Source: Nocardia exalbida NBRC 100660
GTDB taxonomy: Bacteria; Actinomycetota; Actinomycetes; Mycobacteriales; Mycobacteriaceae
DNA length: 64,000 nucleotides
Reading direction: 5' to 3'
Assembly: GCF_000308575.1 (NCBI RefSeq)
Contig: NZ_BAFZ01000002.1
Coordinates: 186,001 to 250,000, forward strand
Below are positions 39,029-46,977 of this stretch, piece by piece. Both the position numbers and the translations under genes were made by a program. A model generated the notes under the pieces. It was not told the origin of the DNA. It did no database searches and saw only the letters and a list, made by a program, of their open reading frames with translations. Position 1 is the stretch's first letter. Each line of letters opens with the position of its first letter.

Positions 39029-39172
39029 ATGGCTCGGCTCGAAAAGACCGCGACCTCGGCTTGGCTGGCCGAGTTCGGCGACGATCGCCCCGGCGTCCCA
39101 CACGACGCCATTGCCGCCGCGATCGACTCGGCGCGGGACGAGTTGGACGGAGGGACCGACATCGGACAGTGA
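39029..39172 (+). CDS. 47-residue hypothetical protein
   Basis: A small acidic ORF, MARLEKTATSAWLAEFGDD and onward, ending GGTDIGQ. CATACT (39017-39022) lies 6 nt before the ATG, consistent with a leaderless transcript. It is 51 bp upstream of the Uma2-family gene and in the same direction. It has no recognised domain; its size and place would suit a partner or antitoxin-like protein, but that is only inference. Confidence 0.45.
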   Translation: MARLEKTATSAWLAEFGDDRPGVPHDAIAAAIDSARDELDGGTDIGQ

Positions 39173-39223
39173 GCGGTGCAATACGTACCGTGATCTGCCC
39201 AAGCCTGCCGGTAGTCTCAGGGC

Positions 39224-39811
39224 ATGACGAGCGGTGCACCCAGCGACTGGTACCGCTGGATCCCCGACCAGATCACTGCGCGGGACTACGATCTGCTGCC
39301 CGCTGAGTTCTGCCGGACCATCGAGGTAATCGACGGCCATATCGTGAAGTGCGAAAGTCCATCACGTCTGCACAATCGCGTGGCCAGGCGAATGGCCGCG
39401 CACATGGAAGCGGCGCGGAAGCCGGAGCCGTGCTTGATGGTCGATACCGACGTGGACGTCCGGCTCAGCGACGTCCCGCTCAGCCTCCGTCGACCGGATG
39501 TCGTCGTGTATCGCTGTCTGGACGACGACGCACGGTTGTATGCCGATGACACTGTGCTCGTAGTGGAGATCGTTTCTCCCGATAGTTCTCACCACACCGA
39601 CACGGTGGAGAAGAAAGCCGCATATGCCGCGGCCGGTATCCCGGTCTACCTCATCGTCTTTCTCACCGAGCCCGCCGATGGCATCGAGCAGATCGAGGAG
39701 TACCGCCTGTCCGAAGGCCGGTATCACCTCGTGTGCTTGCACACCCGTCGACTGACCGTGGACGTGCCGATACCCGTCGATGTCGCTTTCGGCGAGCTGG
39801 CTACGGGATAA
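39224..39811 (+). CDS. Uma2-family (DUF820) PD-(D/E)XK endonuclease-like protein
   Basis: A 195-residue protein with the Uma2 fold: an early helix with EVIDGHIVK, HNRVARRMAAHM, then the nuclease core RRPDVVVY and VLVVEIVSPDSSHHTDTVEKKAAYAAAGIPVYLIV, which supplies the Asp, Glu and Lys pattern of PD-(D/E)XK enzymes. TAGTCT (39212-39217) stands 6 nt before ATG 39224, so the mRNA is probably leaderless. Uma2 genes are abundant in cyanobacteria and some actinobacteria and are often mobile; their biological role is poorly defined. It sits between the two emb genes. Confidence 0.85.
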   Translation: MTSGAPSDWYRWIPDQITARDYDLLPAEFCRTIEVIDGHIVKCESPSRLHNRVARRMAAHMEAARKPEPCLMVDTDVDVRLSDVPLSLRRPDVVVYRCLDDDARLYADDTVLVVEIVSPDSSHHTDTVEKKAAYAAAGIPVYLIVFLTEPADGIEQIEEYRLSEGRYHLVCLHTRRLTVDVPIPVDVAFGELATG

Positions 39812-39822
39812 ATACCCGAACA

Positions 39823-39861
39823 CAGGGCCGCCGCGCAGGTGAACCCTGCGCGGCGGCCCTG
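39823..39861. terminator. Bidirectional terminator after Uma2 gene
   Basis: A perfect 17-bp stem (39823-39839 with 39845-39861) around a 5-nt loop. It lies between the Uma2 gene and a convergent small ORF and shares its core with the terminator after the first emb gene. Confidence 0.8.
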
Positions 39862-39889
39862 CCGTATTCAGCCGGTGCGAACCGGGCGC

Positions 39890-40048
39890 TCAGACCTTCA
39901 GTCGAAGACCGAGCTCGCGCCGGAGCACCTCTTGCGAAGGGAGGCGGCCGAGCACGCGCAGCACCGCAGGCCGCAGCTCCCGTTGTTCCTCTTCGCTGAG
40001 CAGTCCGACAAGATCGCGCAGATCCATTTCATCGAATGCCGTTGTCAT
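39890..40048 (-). CDS. 52-residue hypothetical protein
   Basis: MTTAFDEMDLRDLVGLLSEE continues to RRELGLRLKV. It is charged, predicted helical and compositionally protein-like, and ends next to the shared terminator. No family is recognised. The frame is open further upstream to 40111, but ATG 40048 gives the more natural N-terminus. It could be spurious. Confidence 0.4.
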   Translation of the reverse strand: MTTAFDEMDLRDLVGLLSEEEQRELRPAVLRVLGRLPSQEVLRRELGLRLKV

Positions 40049-40133
40049 GGCAATCAGATTAAGGCCATCGAACCGATTCGTCCTGCGATGTTTAGCCACA
40101 GGTGGGAGCACATTTTCAGACCGGACAACCGGT

Positions 40134-40535
40134 TTACTTAAAGCTGCCGTCGTAGCGTGCCCGCGCGGCGATGACGTCGTCCATGCGCGCCTCCGCCCAG
40201 GCTTTGACGGCGCTCATGACCGGCTGGAGGCTGTGCCCGAGCGGGGTGAGTTCGTAGTCGACGCGGACCGGCACTTCGGCGGTGATCCGCCGCTCCACCA
40301 AGCCGTCGCGCTCCAGCCCGCGCAGCGTCTGGGTGAGCATCTTGGGGCTCACGCCCGCGATGATCCGGTTCAGTTCGGCGTAGCGCAACGGGCCCTCGGC
40401 GAGCGCGGCGAGCACGAGGCTAACCCATTTGTCGCTGATCCGGTCCAGCAGCTGCCGGGTCGGGCACTCGGCGATATACGCGTCGTAATGCTGTTTGGCC
40501 AGTTCACGGCGCTGCGCCGCGGTCTTCGTAGCCAT
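40134..40535 (-). CDS. HxlR-family transcriptional regulator
   Basis: A 133-residue winged-helix regulator beginning at ATG 40535. Signature blocks are CPTRQLLDRISDKWVSLVLAALAEGPLRYAELNRII and SPKMLTQTLRGLERDGLVERR, with TPLGHSL before the last helix; the Cys in ECPTRQLL is the usual HxlR redox- or electrophile-sensing position. It is divergent from a quinone-oxidoreductase-like gene, the typical HxlR target, and probably represses it until oxidants or electrophiles appear. Confidence 0.92.
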   Translation of the reverse strand: MATKTAAQRRELAKQHYDAYIAECPTRQLLDRISDKWVSLVLAALAEGPLRYAELNRIIAGVSPKMLTQTLRGLERDGLVERRITAEVPVRVDYELTPLGHSLQPVMSAVKAWAEARMDDVIAARARYDGSFK

Positions 40536-40573
40536 CGGGGATACCTCGCCACCTCTAACGCACTCTCGGGTAA

Positions 40574-40594
40574 CTACTACCCAGCAGATAGTAG
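40574..40594. promoter_or_regulatory. Probable HxlR operator
   Basis: Inverted arms ctacta (40574-40579) and tagtag (40589-40594) in the 99-bp gap between the divergent HxlR and oxidoreductase genes. HxlR-type proteins bind short repeats of this sort over the target promoter. Confidence 0.5.
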
Positions 40595-40634
40595 CGCCTC
40601 GTAAGTTGGTCGACAGCCGAGAGGAAGGAACGTC

Positions 40635-41567
40635 ATGCGCGCAGTAGTGGTTCACCGGCCGGGACCGGAAGCCGAGGTGGAGATCGTGGAAGTGCCGACG
40701 CCGCAACCGGGTCCGGGCGCGATCCGGATCGCGGTCGCGGCGGCGACGGTGAATCCGGTCGACCTGATGGTGCGTGCGGGCGTGGGCGGCACGCCGTTCG
40801 CCGCGCCGCGCGACCGATGGGGCGTCGGCTGGGACGTCGCGGGCACGGTGGACGCGCTCGGTGCCGGCGTCACGGGGTTCACGGTGGGGCAGGCGGTGAT
40901 CGGCATCAGCGACCGGCTCGACGTCTCGCTCGGCGCGCAGGCCGACTATGTGGTCCTGGAGGCCGGAAACGTCGCGCCCGCTCCGGTTTCCGTGCCTCCG
41001 GTGCAAGCGGCCACCATCCCGCTCAACGGCCTCACCGCGATCCAGGCACTCGACGCGCTGGATCTCGCCCCCACCGACACGCTGCTGGTGACCGGCGCGG
41101 CGGGCGCGGTCGGCGGCTTCGCCGTCGAACTCGCCGCCGCGCGAGGCGTGCGGGTGATCGCGTCGGCCTCGCCCGCCGACGAGGACACGGTCCGCGCGTT
41201 GGGCGCCACCGATTTCGTGCCGCGCCAGGCCGCCCTGCCGGATGCCGTCCGCGCCCTCGTCCCCGGCGGAGTGGACGCCGCACTCGACGCGGCCGCACTC
41301 GGCCCCACGACGCTCGCGGCGGTGCGCGGCGGCGGACGGTTCGTGTCCATCAGCGTCCCGAACACCCCGATCCCGTTGCGCGCAACCGTGGTCCGCACGG
41401 TGCTGGTCCGCGCCGATCGCGCGCAACTCGACCAATTGGTCGCCCACGTCGACGCGGGCGAACTCACCCTCCGCGTAGCCGAAACCCTTCCCCTCACCTC
41501 CGTCGAAGCCGCCCACAAGCGCCTCGCCTCCGGCGGCCTACGCGGCCGCCTCGTCCTCGTCCCGTGA
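40635..41567 (+). CDS. NADP-dependent quinone oxidoreductase (MDR family)
   Basis: A 310-residue zinc-free medium-chain dehydrogenase/reductase. GroES-like N-terminal half (MRAVVVHRPGPEAEVEIVEVP, NPVDLMVR, GWDVAGTVDALG) and Rossmann half with LLVTGAAGAVGGFAVELAAARG binding NADPH. The structural and catalytic zinc ligands are absent, as in quinone reductases. It ends with the usual HKRLASGGLRGRLVLVP. RBS GAGAGGAAGGAAC precedes ATG 40635. The divergent HxlR gene suggests a role in clearing quinones or other electrophiles. Confidence 0.9.
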   Translation: MRAVVVHRPGPEAEVEIVEVPTPQPGPGAIRIAVAAATVNPVDLMVRAGVGGTPFAAPRDRWGVGWDVAGTVDALGAGVTGFTVGQAVIGISDRLDVSLGAQADYVVLEAGNVAPAPVSVPPVQAATIPLNGLTAIQALDALDLAPTDTLLVTGAAGAVGGFAVELAAARGVRVIASASPADEDTVRALGATDFVPRQAALPDAVRALVPGGVDAALDAAALGPTTLAAVRGGGRFVSISVPNTPIPLRATVVRTVLVRADRAQLDQLVAHVDAGELTLRVAETLPLTSVEAAHKRLASGGLRGRLVLVP

Positions 41568-41573
41568 CCTCGA

Positions 41574-41606
41574 CCACGGGTGGCGCATGTCCCGTGCCAC
41601 CCGTGG
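41574..41606. terminator. Bidirectional terminator between convergent genes
   Basis: Perfect 11-bp stem ccacgggtggc (41574-41584) with gccacccgtgg (41596-41606) in the 53-bp gap between the oxidoreductase and the second emb gene. Confidence 0.8.
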
Positions 41607-41620
41607 AGAGCGGATGCCGG

Positions 41621-44600
41621 TCAGCGGATGCGGATGGGGTCGTCGGTGTCGAGGCCGGTACGGGTTCGGGGAGAGATGTGGATGGTGGCGGGGGTGGCGT
41701 CGGGGGCGTAGAGGGTGAATTTCTCGAGGGAGCCCCAGTCGCGGGCCCAGTCGTGGTCGAGGTAGGCGGGGACGGTTTGGGACTTCAGCAGCAGGCCGGT
41801 CCAGCCGAGGGGGCCGCCGCCGATGTCGTCCTGCCAGGCGTTGGAGGCGTCGGAGCCGACCCGGTCGGGCAGGATGCGCCACCGCGGGATCTCGCCGACG
41901 CCGTCCTTGTGGTCGAACGGCCGCTGGCACGGGAAGGCCAGGCCGACGTGCCAGTCGAGCAGCACCGGATCCTGCGAGCCGACCACGGAATTCAGTGTGG
42001 CCAGCTTGGGCAGCCGGGGCGGGGTGACGGCCAGCCACTGCTTGGGCGTGATGTCGTTGTCGATCGCGACCAGCCGCACCGCGTTCACTTCCCCCGGCAG
42101 TCGATCCAGCGGCACCCGCAGGTTGCGCCAGGACGGCGCGGGGCCGATGTCCAGCGGATCGATCGAGCCGAGCGTGCGCACCTCGCCGTCCGCGCCGCGG
42201 ACGCCGTACTCCAGATGCAGTTCCTGTCCGTAGGTGAGCACGCCGTCGGCGTCCACCGACCGGATCCGGCCCGCCGCGGTGATCGCGAGCACCTGGTAGG
42301 CCGGGTCGTGGCGCATGCTGTCGGTCAGGTCGAGCCGGTACCACTGGGTGGTCAGCTTCGCCTGCTGCTGCTCGCCGTCCTGGTAGCTGCCCAGCACCGG
42401 GGTCTTCGCCGCGTCCAGGCCGAACGGCAGCGCGACGGTACTGCCATTGATGCCCGCCTGCGCGGTGGTGCCGCCTCCGGTGCCCGCGCCGGTGGTCTTG
42501 CTGGTCTTGTTCTCGGAATCCTTGTCCAACGAGTTCGCGCCGCCGGAGACCGTCTCCTCGGCGTCGGCGGTGAGGTCGCTCGCCACCCCGTTCGGAGTGA
42601 AACCCTTGTTCTGCGCGGCCAATCCGTCCGCCGGTGATCCGGTGAAGGGTTGCAGCAGCGAATCGGCGGTGTCGGTCTCCACCAGCACCTCGTTGGCCAG
42701 CGCGCACGAATCCCCGCCGACCGATTCCACGTTCGACTTGGTGATCGAGTACGCGGGGTACTGCGTGGCCGCGGCCTTGGCGAGCGAGGCGACCTCGAAC
42801 ACCACCAGCAGTGCGGCGGCTACGGTCAGCGGCGCCGACGCCCACCGGTCGAAACGCCGTGGCGCCATCGCCCGCTCGCGCCGATACGGCTCCCGGTAGT
42901 GCAGCCAGATGGCGATCAGCAACGCGACGCCGCTGAGTCCGAGGAACAACGTGGACAGTCCCTTGCCCGCGATCAGCGGCGCCTTGTCCCACCACGGGAC
43001 ACCGTAGCTGGACACATACCACCACCCGTTGGAGCCGGTGAAGGTCACGGCGAGCAGGAACAGCACGGCGGCGGCGAACAGCGCGCGGTTGCGCGGCGAA
43101 CGAATGCCGGTGGTGCCCACCGCGACCGCCGCGAGCGCGGCCAGCGATCCGGCCAGTCCGGCGTACACGCCGAAGTGGTGCGTCCACTTGGTGGGGGTGA
43201 ACATCATCAAGAACAGCGACGCGAACACGATGCCGAGAATGCGCACCGAAGGACCGCGCGATGTGCCCGGAATCCGGCCCTTGCGCAGCACTTGCAGCAC
43301 ACACACCAGCAGGCACAGCAGCATCACCAGTACGCCGAACCGCCGCGCCAGTGAACCGTCCGGCGAGAGCATGAGCAGCGAATCCCAGCGGGTGCGCTCG
43401 TCGAACCACGCGACGTTCGGGCCGACGATCGTGCGGACCCGGGTGGCTTCCAGCACCGTCGACAGCGTCTGGTCGGCGAAGATCACCACCAGCACCAGCG
43501 TGCCCGCGGCAAGGCCGGGGGCGAGCAGCGCGGCGAACCGGAAGACCGTCGCCGCCCGGGAGGTCTTGCGCACGGTCCCGGGAGCGTTCACCGCTGCCGC
43601 GGCCTCGGCGGAACCCGCGGCGGCCGCGTCCGCGTCGGGTCCGGTGCGGGCCGGGATCACACCGCGCGCACGTTTGATGATGATCAGCAGCACCGGTCGC
43701 GACCCGGCGATCAGCGCCGCGATGCAGATCAGACCGGTCGGGCCCGCCGCAAGGGAGAACGCGGCGATCAGCACGGCCACCGCCGCGGGCAGCAACCGGC
43801 CGGTCGCGATGGCGCGTTCGATCGAGCACCAGGTGAGCAGTGCCCCCGCCGCGATCAGCGGTTCGGGGCGCAGCCCGTTGTCGTAGGGCAGCCAGAACGC
43901 GAGGAACACCAACCCGGCCGTCCACAGCGCCACCTTGTTGCGGCGCGCCCGGGCGCCGAGGCGGGGCAGCACCTCACGGCTGATCACCAGCCAGCAGACC
44001 ACCCCCGCGAGCAAGGTGGGCAGCCGCATCCACAGGCTCGCGTCGGAGATCCGGGCCATCCAGGCCAGTACCTCGTAGGACCAGCCGAACGGAGCCTCGG
44101 GGACCGCGAACCAGCGGTAGTAGTTCGCCATGTAGCCCGCGTGCTCGGAGGCTCGCGCCATGTTCAGGATGTAGCCGTCGTCGGAGGTGTTCGCCCCGAT
44201 GACGTGCCACAGCGCCAGGATGCCCAGCACGACGCCGTCCGCCGGGGTGACGCGCCACCAGTGCGCGGGCAGGAACCGCCGCGCTTTGCGCCCGTCGGTG
44301 GTGTCCAGCAGATGCAGTGCGACGAGTGCGATCAGCGTGAACACAGCGGCGGCGAGCATGGCGGCCAGCTTCAGCGGCGTCGGTGTGGAGGAGAAACGCG
44401 AGTCGATGTCCGCGTGCACCTGCGCTCCGGCGAGCCGACCGGCATCCAGGTCGGTGAACACGCCGACCAGCTGCGGTCGCACGTCCCGGCCGATCGTGGT
44501 CCGGAACGGCGTGCCGTCCTGGCGGGTGACGCCGGTGAGTTCGAGGGTCGTCGCGGCGGCGTTCGACTCGATGCCGATCGTCGCGCAGGACCCGACCTCC

Positions 44601-44968
44601 GCCAGCGGCGCGGACAGCAGCGGGATGTCCCGCAGCACCGCCGAGAGGACGCCGTCGGCGACCGAGACCACCAGACCTTTGCTCGCCGCCTGGCCGGAGG
44701 CCACCGGGACGGTGGACAGCACGGTGCCGCCCGCTGCGAGCTCGCTCACCAGCGAGCAGGGCAGCGTCGCGCGCAACCGCAGCGGTTCGTAGGACACCAG
44801 CGGCGCCGCCACGCTCGCGGCGCCCGGCTCGGGCCAGTCCACGCTCGCCCGATCCTGCCGCACCGGCAGGATCGGGGTCAGCAACGCCAGCAGGAATCCG
44901 AGAAGCCCGGAGAGGAGGGCGATCAAGCGGATACGGGTGAACGCTCGAGAAGATCGGTCCGGTCGCAC
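41621..44968 (-). CDS. Arabinosyltransferase, EmbA/B/C family (second copy)
   Basis: A 1115-residue Emb protein read on the minus strand, convergent with the first copy. It keeps the acidic motif [23 protein letters not shown], close to mycobacterial EmbC in this region, and Met at the EmbB-306-equivalent position. It has the N-terminal lectin-like periplasmic domain, about 13-15 membrane helices and the C-terminal carbohydrate-binding domain ([29 protein letters not shown]). An Ala-rich loop (about 440-465) is longer than in the first copy. GTG 44968 has TAGCAT 8 nt upstream. Target of ethambutol by family. Confidence 0.93.
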   Translation of the reverse strand: MRPDRSSRAFTRIRLIALLSGLLGFLLALLTPILPVRQDRASVDWPEPGAASVAAPLVSYEPLRLRATLPCSLVSELAAGGTVLSTVPVASGQAASKGLVVSVADGVLSAVLRDIPLLSAPLAEVGSCATIGIESNAAATTLELTGVTRQDGTPFRTTIGRDVRPQLVGVFTDLDAGRLAGAQVHADIDSRFSSTPTPLKLAAMLAAAVFTLIALVALHLLDTTDGRKARRFLPAHWWRVTPADGVVLGILALWHVIGANTSDDGYILNMARASEHAGYMANYYRWFAVPEAPFGWSYEVLAWMARISDASLWMRLPTLLAGVVCWLVISREVLPRLGARARRNKVALWTAGLVFLAFWLPYDNGLRPEPLIAAGALLTWCSIERAIATGRLLPAAVAVLIAAFSLAAGPTGLICIAALIAGSRPVLLIIIKRARGVIPARTGPDADAAAAGSAEAAAAVNAPGTVRKTSRAATVFRFAALLAPGLAAGTLVLVVIFADQTLSTVLEATRVRTIVGPNVAWFDERTRWDSLLMLSPDGSLARRFGVLVMLLCLLVCVLQVLRKGRIPGTSRGPSVRILGIVFASLFLMMFTPTKWTHHFGVYAGLAGSLAALAAVAVGTTGIRSPRNRALFAAAVLFLLAVTFTGSNGWWYVSSYGVPWWDKAPLIAGKGLSTLFLGLSGVALLIAIWLHYREPYRRERAMAPRRFDRWASAPLTVAAALLVVFEVASLAKAAATQYPAYSITKSNVESVGGDSCALANEVLVETDTADSLLQPFTGSPADGLAAQNKGFTPNGVASDLTADAEETVSGGANSLDKDSENKTSKTTGAGTGGGTTAQAGINGSTVALPFGLDAAKTPVLGSYQDGEQQQAKLTTQWYRLDLTDSMRHDPAYQVLAITAAGRIRSVDADGVLTYGQELHLEYGVRGADGEVRTLGSIDPLDIGPAPSWRNLRVPLDRLPGEVNAVRLVAIDNDITPKQWLAVTPPRLPKLATLNSVVGSQDPVLLDWHVGLAFPCQRPFDHKDGVGEIPRWRILPDRVGSDASNAWQDDIGGGPLGWTGLLLKSQTVPAYLDHDWARDWGSLEKFTLYAPDATPATIHISPRTRTGLDTDDPIRIR

Positions 44969-44976
44969 GGTGGTTG

Positions 44977-44982
44977 ATGCTA
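44977..44982 (-). promoter_or_regulatory. -10 element of second emb gene (leaderless)
   Basis: On the minus strand TAGCAT is followed by 8 nt (CAACCACC) and then GTG. The first emb gene has TAGCAT, 8 nt (TGCCAACC) and GTG, so the two promoters appear to share one design. Confidence 0.55.
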
Positions 44983-45012
44983 GCTACCGTCCGGTGTGAT
45001 TCCGACTGCCCC

Positions 45013-46863
45013 TTACACACGCAGCGTATGAACGTCCCACAGCCAGACGTCCTCGACGCGCGTCGGCGTGAATCCGAGCAGCTGCGTGACCGTCTCGCGC
45101 AGTACCTCGCCGTTCCTCGTCGCGGGCAGCACCAGGACGTCGGCGCGCCAGAACCGCACATCATCCAGCGCGCGGGCGCGCACGTCGGCGTCGATCCGCG
45201 GCACCACCCCGGTGTCCTGCGCCTGCACCAGCAGGGCGGTGGTCGGACGGGCCTCGGGGCCGTAGATCCCTTTCCTGGTCGTACCGGTCGGGCCGACGAA
45301 GTAACCCCCCGCGAGCGGAAAGCCGAACTCGGCGTCGGCCTGCCAGCGCAGCGCCCGCGCGTCGGGCGGCCGGGGCGGGGGTACCAGAGCCACCGATCCG
45401 TCGCCGACGTAGCGGCGTACGGCGCCGTCGGCGAAGAAATCCGGCGTCGGCGTCCGTTCGACCACCGGCAGGACTGTCGGGATCAACGGCAGCAGCGCGC
45501 AGGCGAGAGCGCCGAACCACGCGAGCGGCCTCCAGTCCACCGCCGATAGCGTCCAGGTCCGCACCGCCCGCTCGCTGGCGAGCGCGAGCACGACCGCGAT
45601 GGCCGGGATCGCGGCCATGCTGAGCCTGCTCTCCAGCACCGTGTTCAGCAGCGGGACCTGTTCGGCCCAGCGCCACGGCAGCGCGATGCCGGTCGGCCGC
45701 TTGCCGATCGTGGCGACCGCGCCCAGCGACAGCACTCCGAAGACCGCGATCACCACGGCCGCGGCCCGCACCACCCGGTCGCGCCACAGCAGCCCCACGG
45801 TGAACACCACGAGGAGCAGCAGCGGCCAGCCGAAGTACGCGTTCTGTTCGGTCGGGTTGATCGCCACGTTCTGGCCGGGAGCGAACACGCCACCCAGCGA
45901 CTCGGACGGGAACTGCACCAGCGCTTCGAGATCGTTGCCCATCGGTCCGTGGTCGATCGAGCGATAGCTCTGCGGGCCGAAGAACTGCCACCACAGCGGG
46001 ATCTCGGCGAGCGCCAGGGTGATCACCGCGCCCAGCACGAGGGTGGGGGCGATCGTCCGCCCCACGCGCAGCCCGGCGCCTGGCGCATGCAGGTAGTAGA
46101 CGAGCGCGAACACGCCGAACGCGAGTGCGAAGATCAGCAGCGGTTCCTCGCCGAGCGCGATCTGCATCGCGACCATAAGGCCCAGGATGACGGCATCGCG
46201 CACCCGCCGACGCGGCTGCGCTGCTCGCCGCGTCATCCGGATCAACCGCCCCGCGATGATCGGAAGCAGCAGCAGCACGACGAAATTCGGGTGCGCGTTG
46301 GCGTGCGAGATCATCCCGGGCGCGAAACCGCAGAACAGGCCGCCGATCACCGCGGCGGCCCGGGATCGGACGAGTTCGCGGGAGAACAGGCGATACCAGG
46401 CGAACGCCGTACCGGCCAGGCCGATGGTGAGCACGAGCACGAACGTGACGGTGGGCCCGAAGAGCAAGGTGACCGGCGTCAGCGGCACACCGACGCCGAA
46501 CATGGCCGTATTGGCCATCATGTTCACCCCGGCCGGAAAATTTTGCAGGTCGGTGCCGAGCGGGTTCTGCAAGTTGGCGACCGCGTGCGCGGTGACGGCG
46601 AAGAACCACTCCCACATCGTCTGGTCCTGACCGCTCTTGATCAGGTATCCGCTGTCGGTGTCGCGCCACTGACCCGACAGCACCGCCGCGGCCAGTGCCA
46701 GGTAGCCGAGAACGACGAGCAGATCGGCCCCACCGGCCCGGAGGCGGGGGAGCCGGGTTCGCGCGGGACTGGTGAGCACTCCGGTCGCTGTCGCTTCCAT
46801 CGCGACCGCGACCTCCGCCGATTCCGTCTCTGCGCCGGTTTCGACGTCTTGTGCACGTGTCAC
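45013..46863 (-). CDS. GT-C-type membrane glycosyltransferase-like protein
   Basis: About 616 residues with 10-12 hydrophobic helices and a soluble C-terminal domain (about 480-616). The first outer loop carries acidic residues in WRDTDSGYLIKSG, followed by NLQNPLGTDLQNFPAGVNMM, an arrangement usual for GT-C enzymes that use polyprenyl-phosphate sugars. I recognise the fold type, not the specific family. It lies between aftA and the second emb gene, where M. tuberculosis has nothing, so a role in arabinogalactan or lipoarabinomannan synthesis is inferred from position. GTG 46863 with AGGAG upstream is preferred; the frame is open to a TTG at 46899. Confidence 0.75.
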   Translation of the reverse strand: MTRAQDVETGAETESAEVAVAMEATATGVLTSPARTRLPRLRAGGADLLVVLGYLALAAAVLSGQWRDTDSGYLIKSGQDQTMWEWFFAVTAHAVANLQNPLGTDLQNFPAGVNMMANTAMFGVGVPLTPVTLLFGPTVTFVLVLTIGLAGTAFAWYRLFSRELVRSRAAAVIGGLFCGFAPGMISHANAHPNFVVLLLLPIIAGRLIRMTRRAAQPRRRVRDAVILGLMVAMQIALGEEPLLIFALAFGVFALVYYLHAPGAGLRVGRTIAPTLVLGAVITLALAEIPLWWQFFGPQSYRSIDHGPMGNDLEALVQFPSESLGGVFAPGQNVAINPTEQNAYFGWPLLLLVVFTVGLLWRDRVVRAAAVVIAVFGVLSLGAVATIGKRPTGIALPWRWAEQVPLLNTVLESRLSMAAIPAIAVVLALASERAVRTWTLSAVDWRPLAWFGALACALLPLIPTVLPVVERTPTPDFFADGAVRRYVGDGSVALVPPPRPPDARALRWQADAEFGFPLAGGYFVGPTGTTRKGIYGPEARPTTALLVQAQDTGVVPRIDADVRARALDDVRFWRADVLVLPATRNGEVLRETVTQLLGFTPTRVEDVWLWDVHTLRV

Positions 46864-46977
46864 CTGCGCATCACTCCTCGACAGCGCCCTCCATACCAAC
46901 CACGCTGTGCGTGGACCGACAAACGGGAGGGGTATCCACTTCGCGCGAGTTCAACCGTGGCGAATTCGCCGCATCGG

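Noticed and set aside
35370..39239. Long minus-strand open frame (1289 codons) opposite the first emb gene
   Set aside because: Same cause: low-complexity Arg/His/Gln translation opposite a clear Emb protein.
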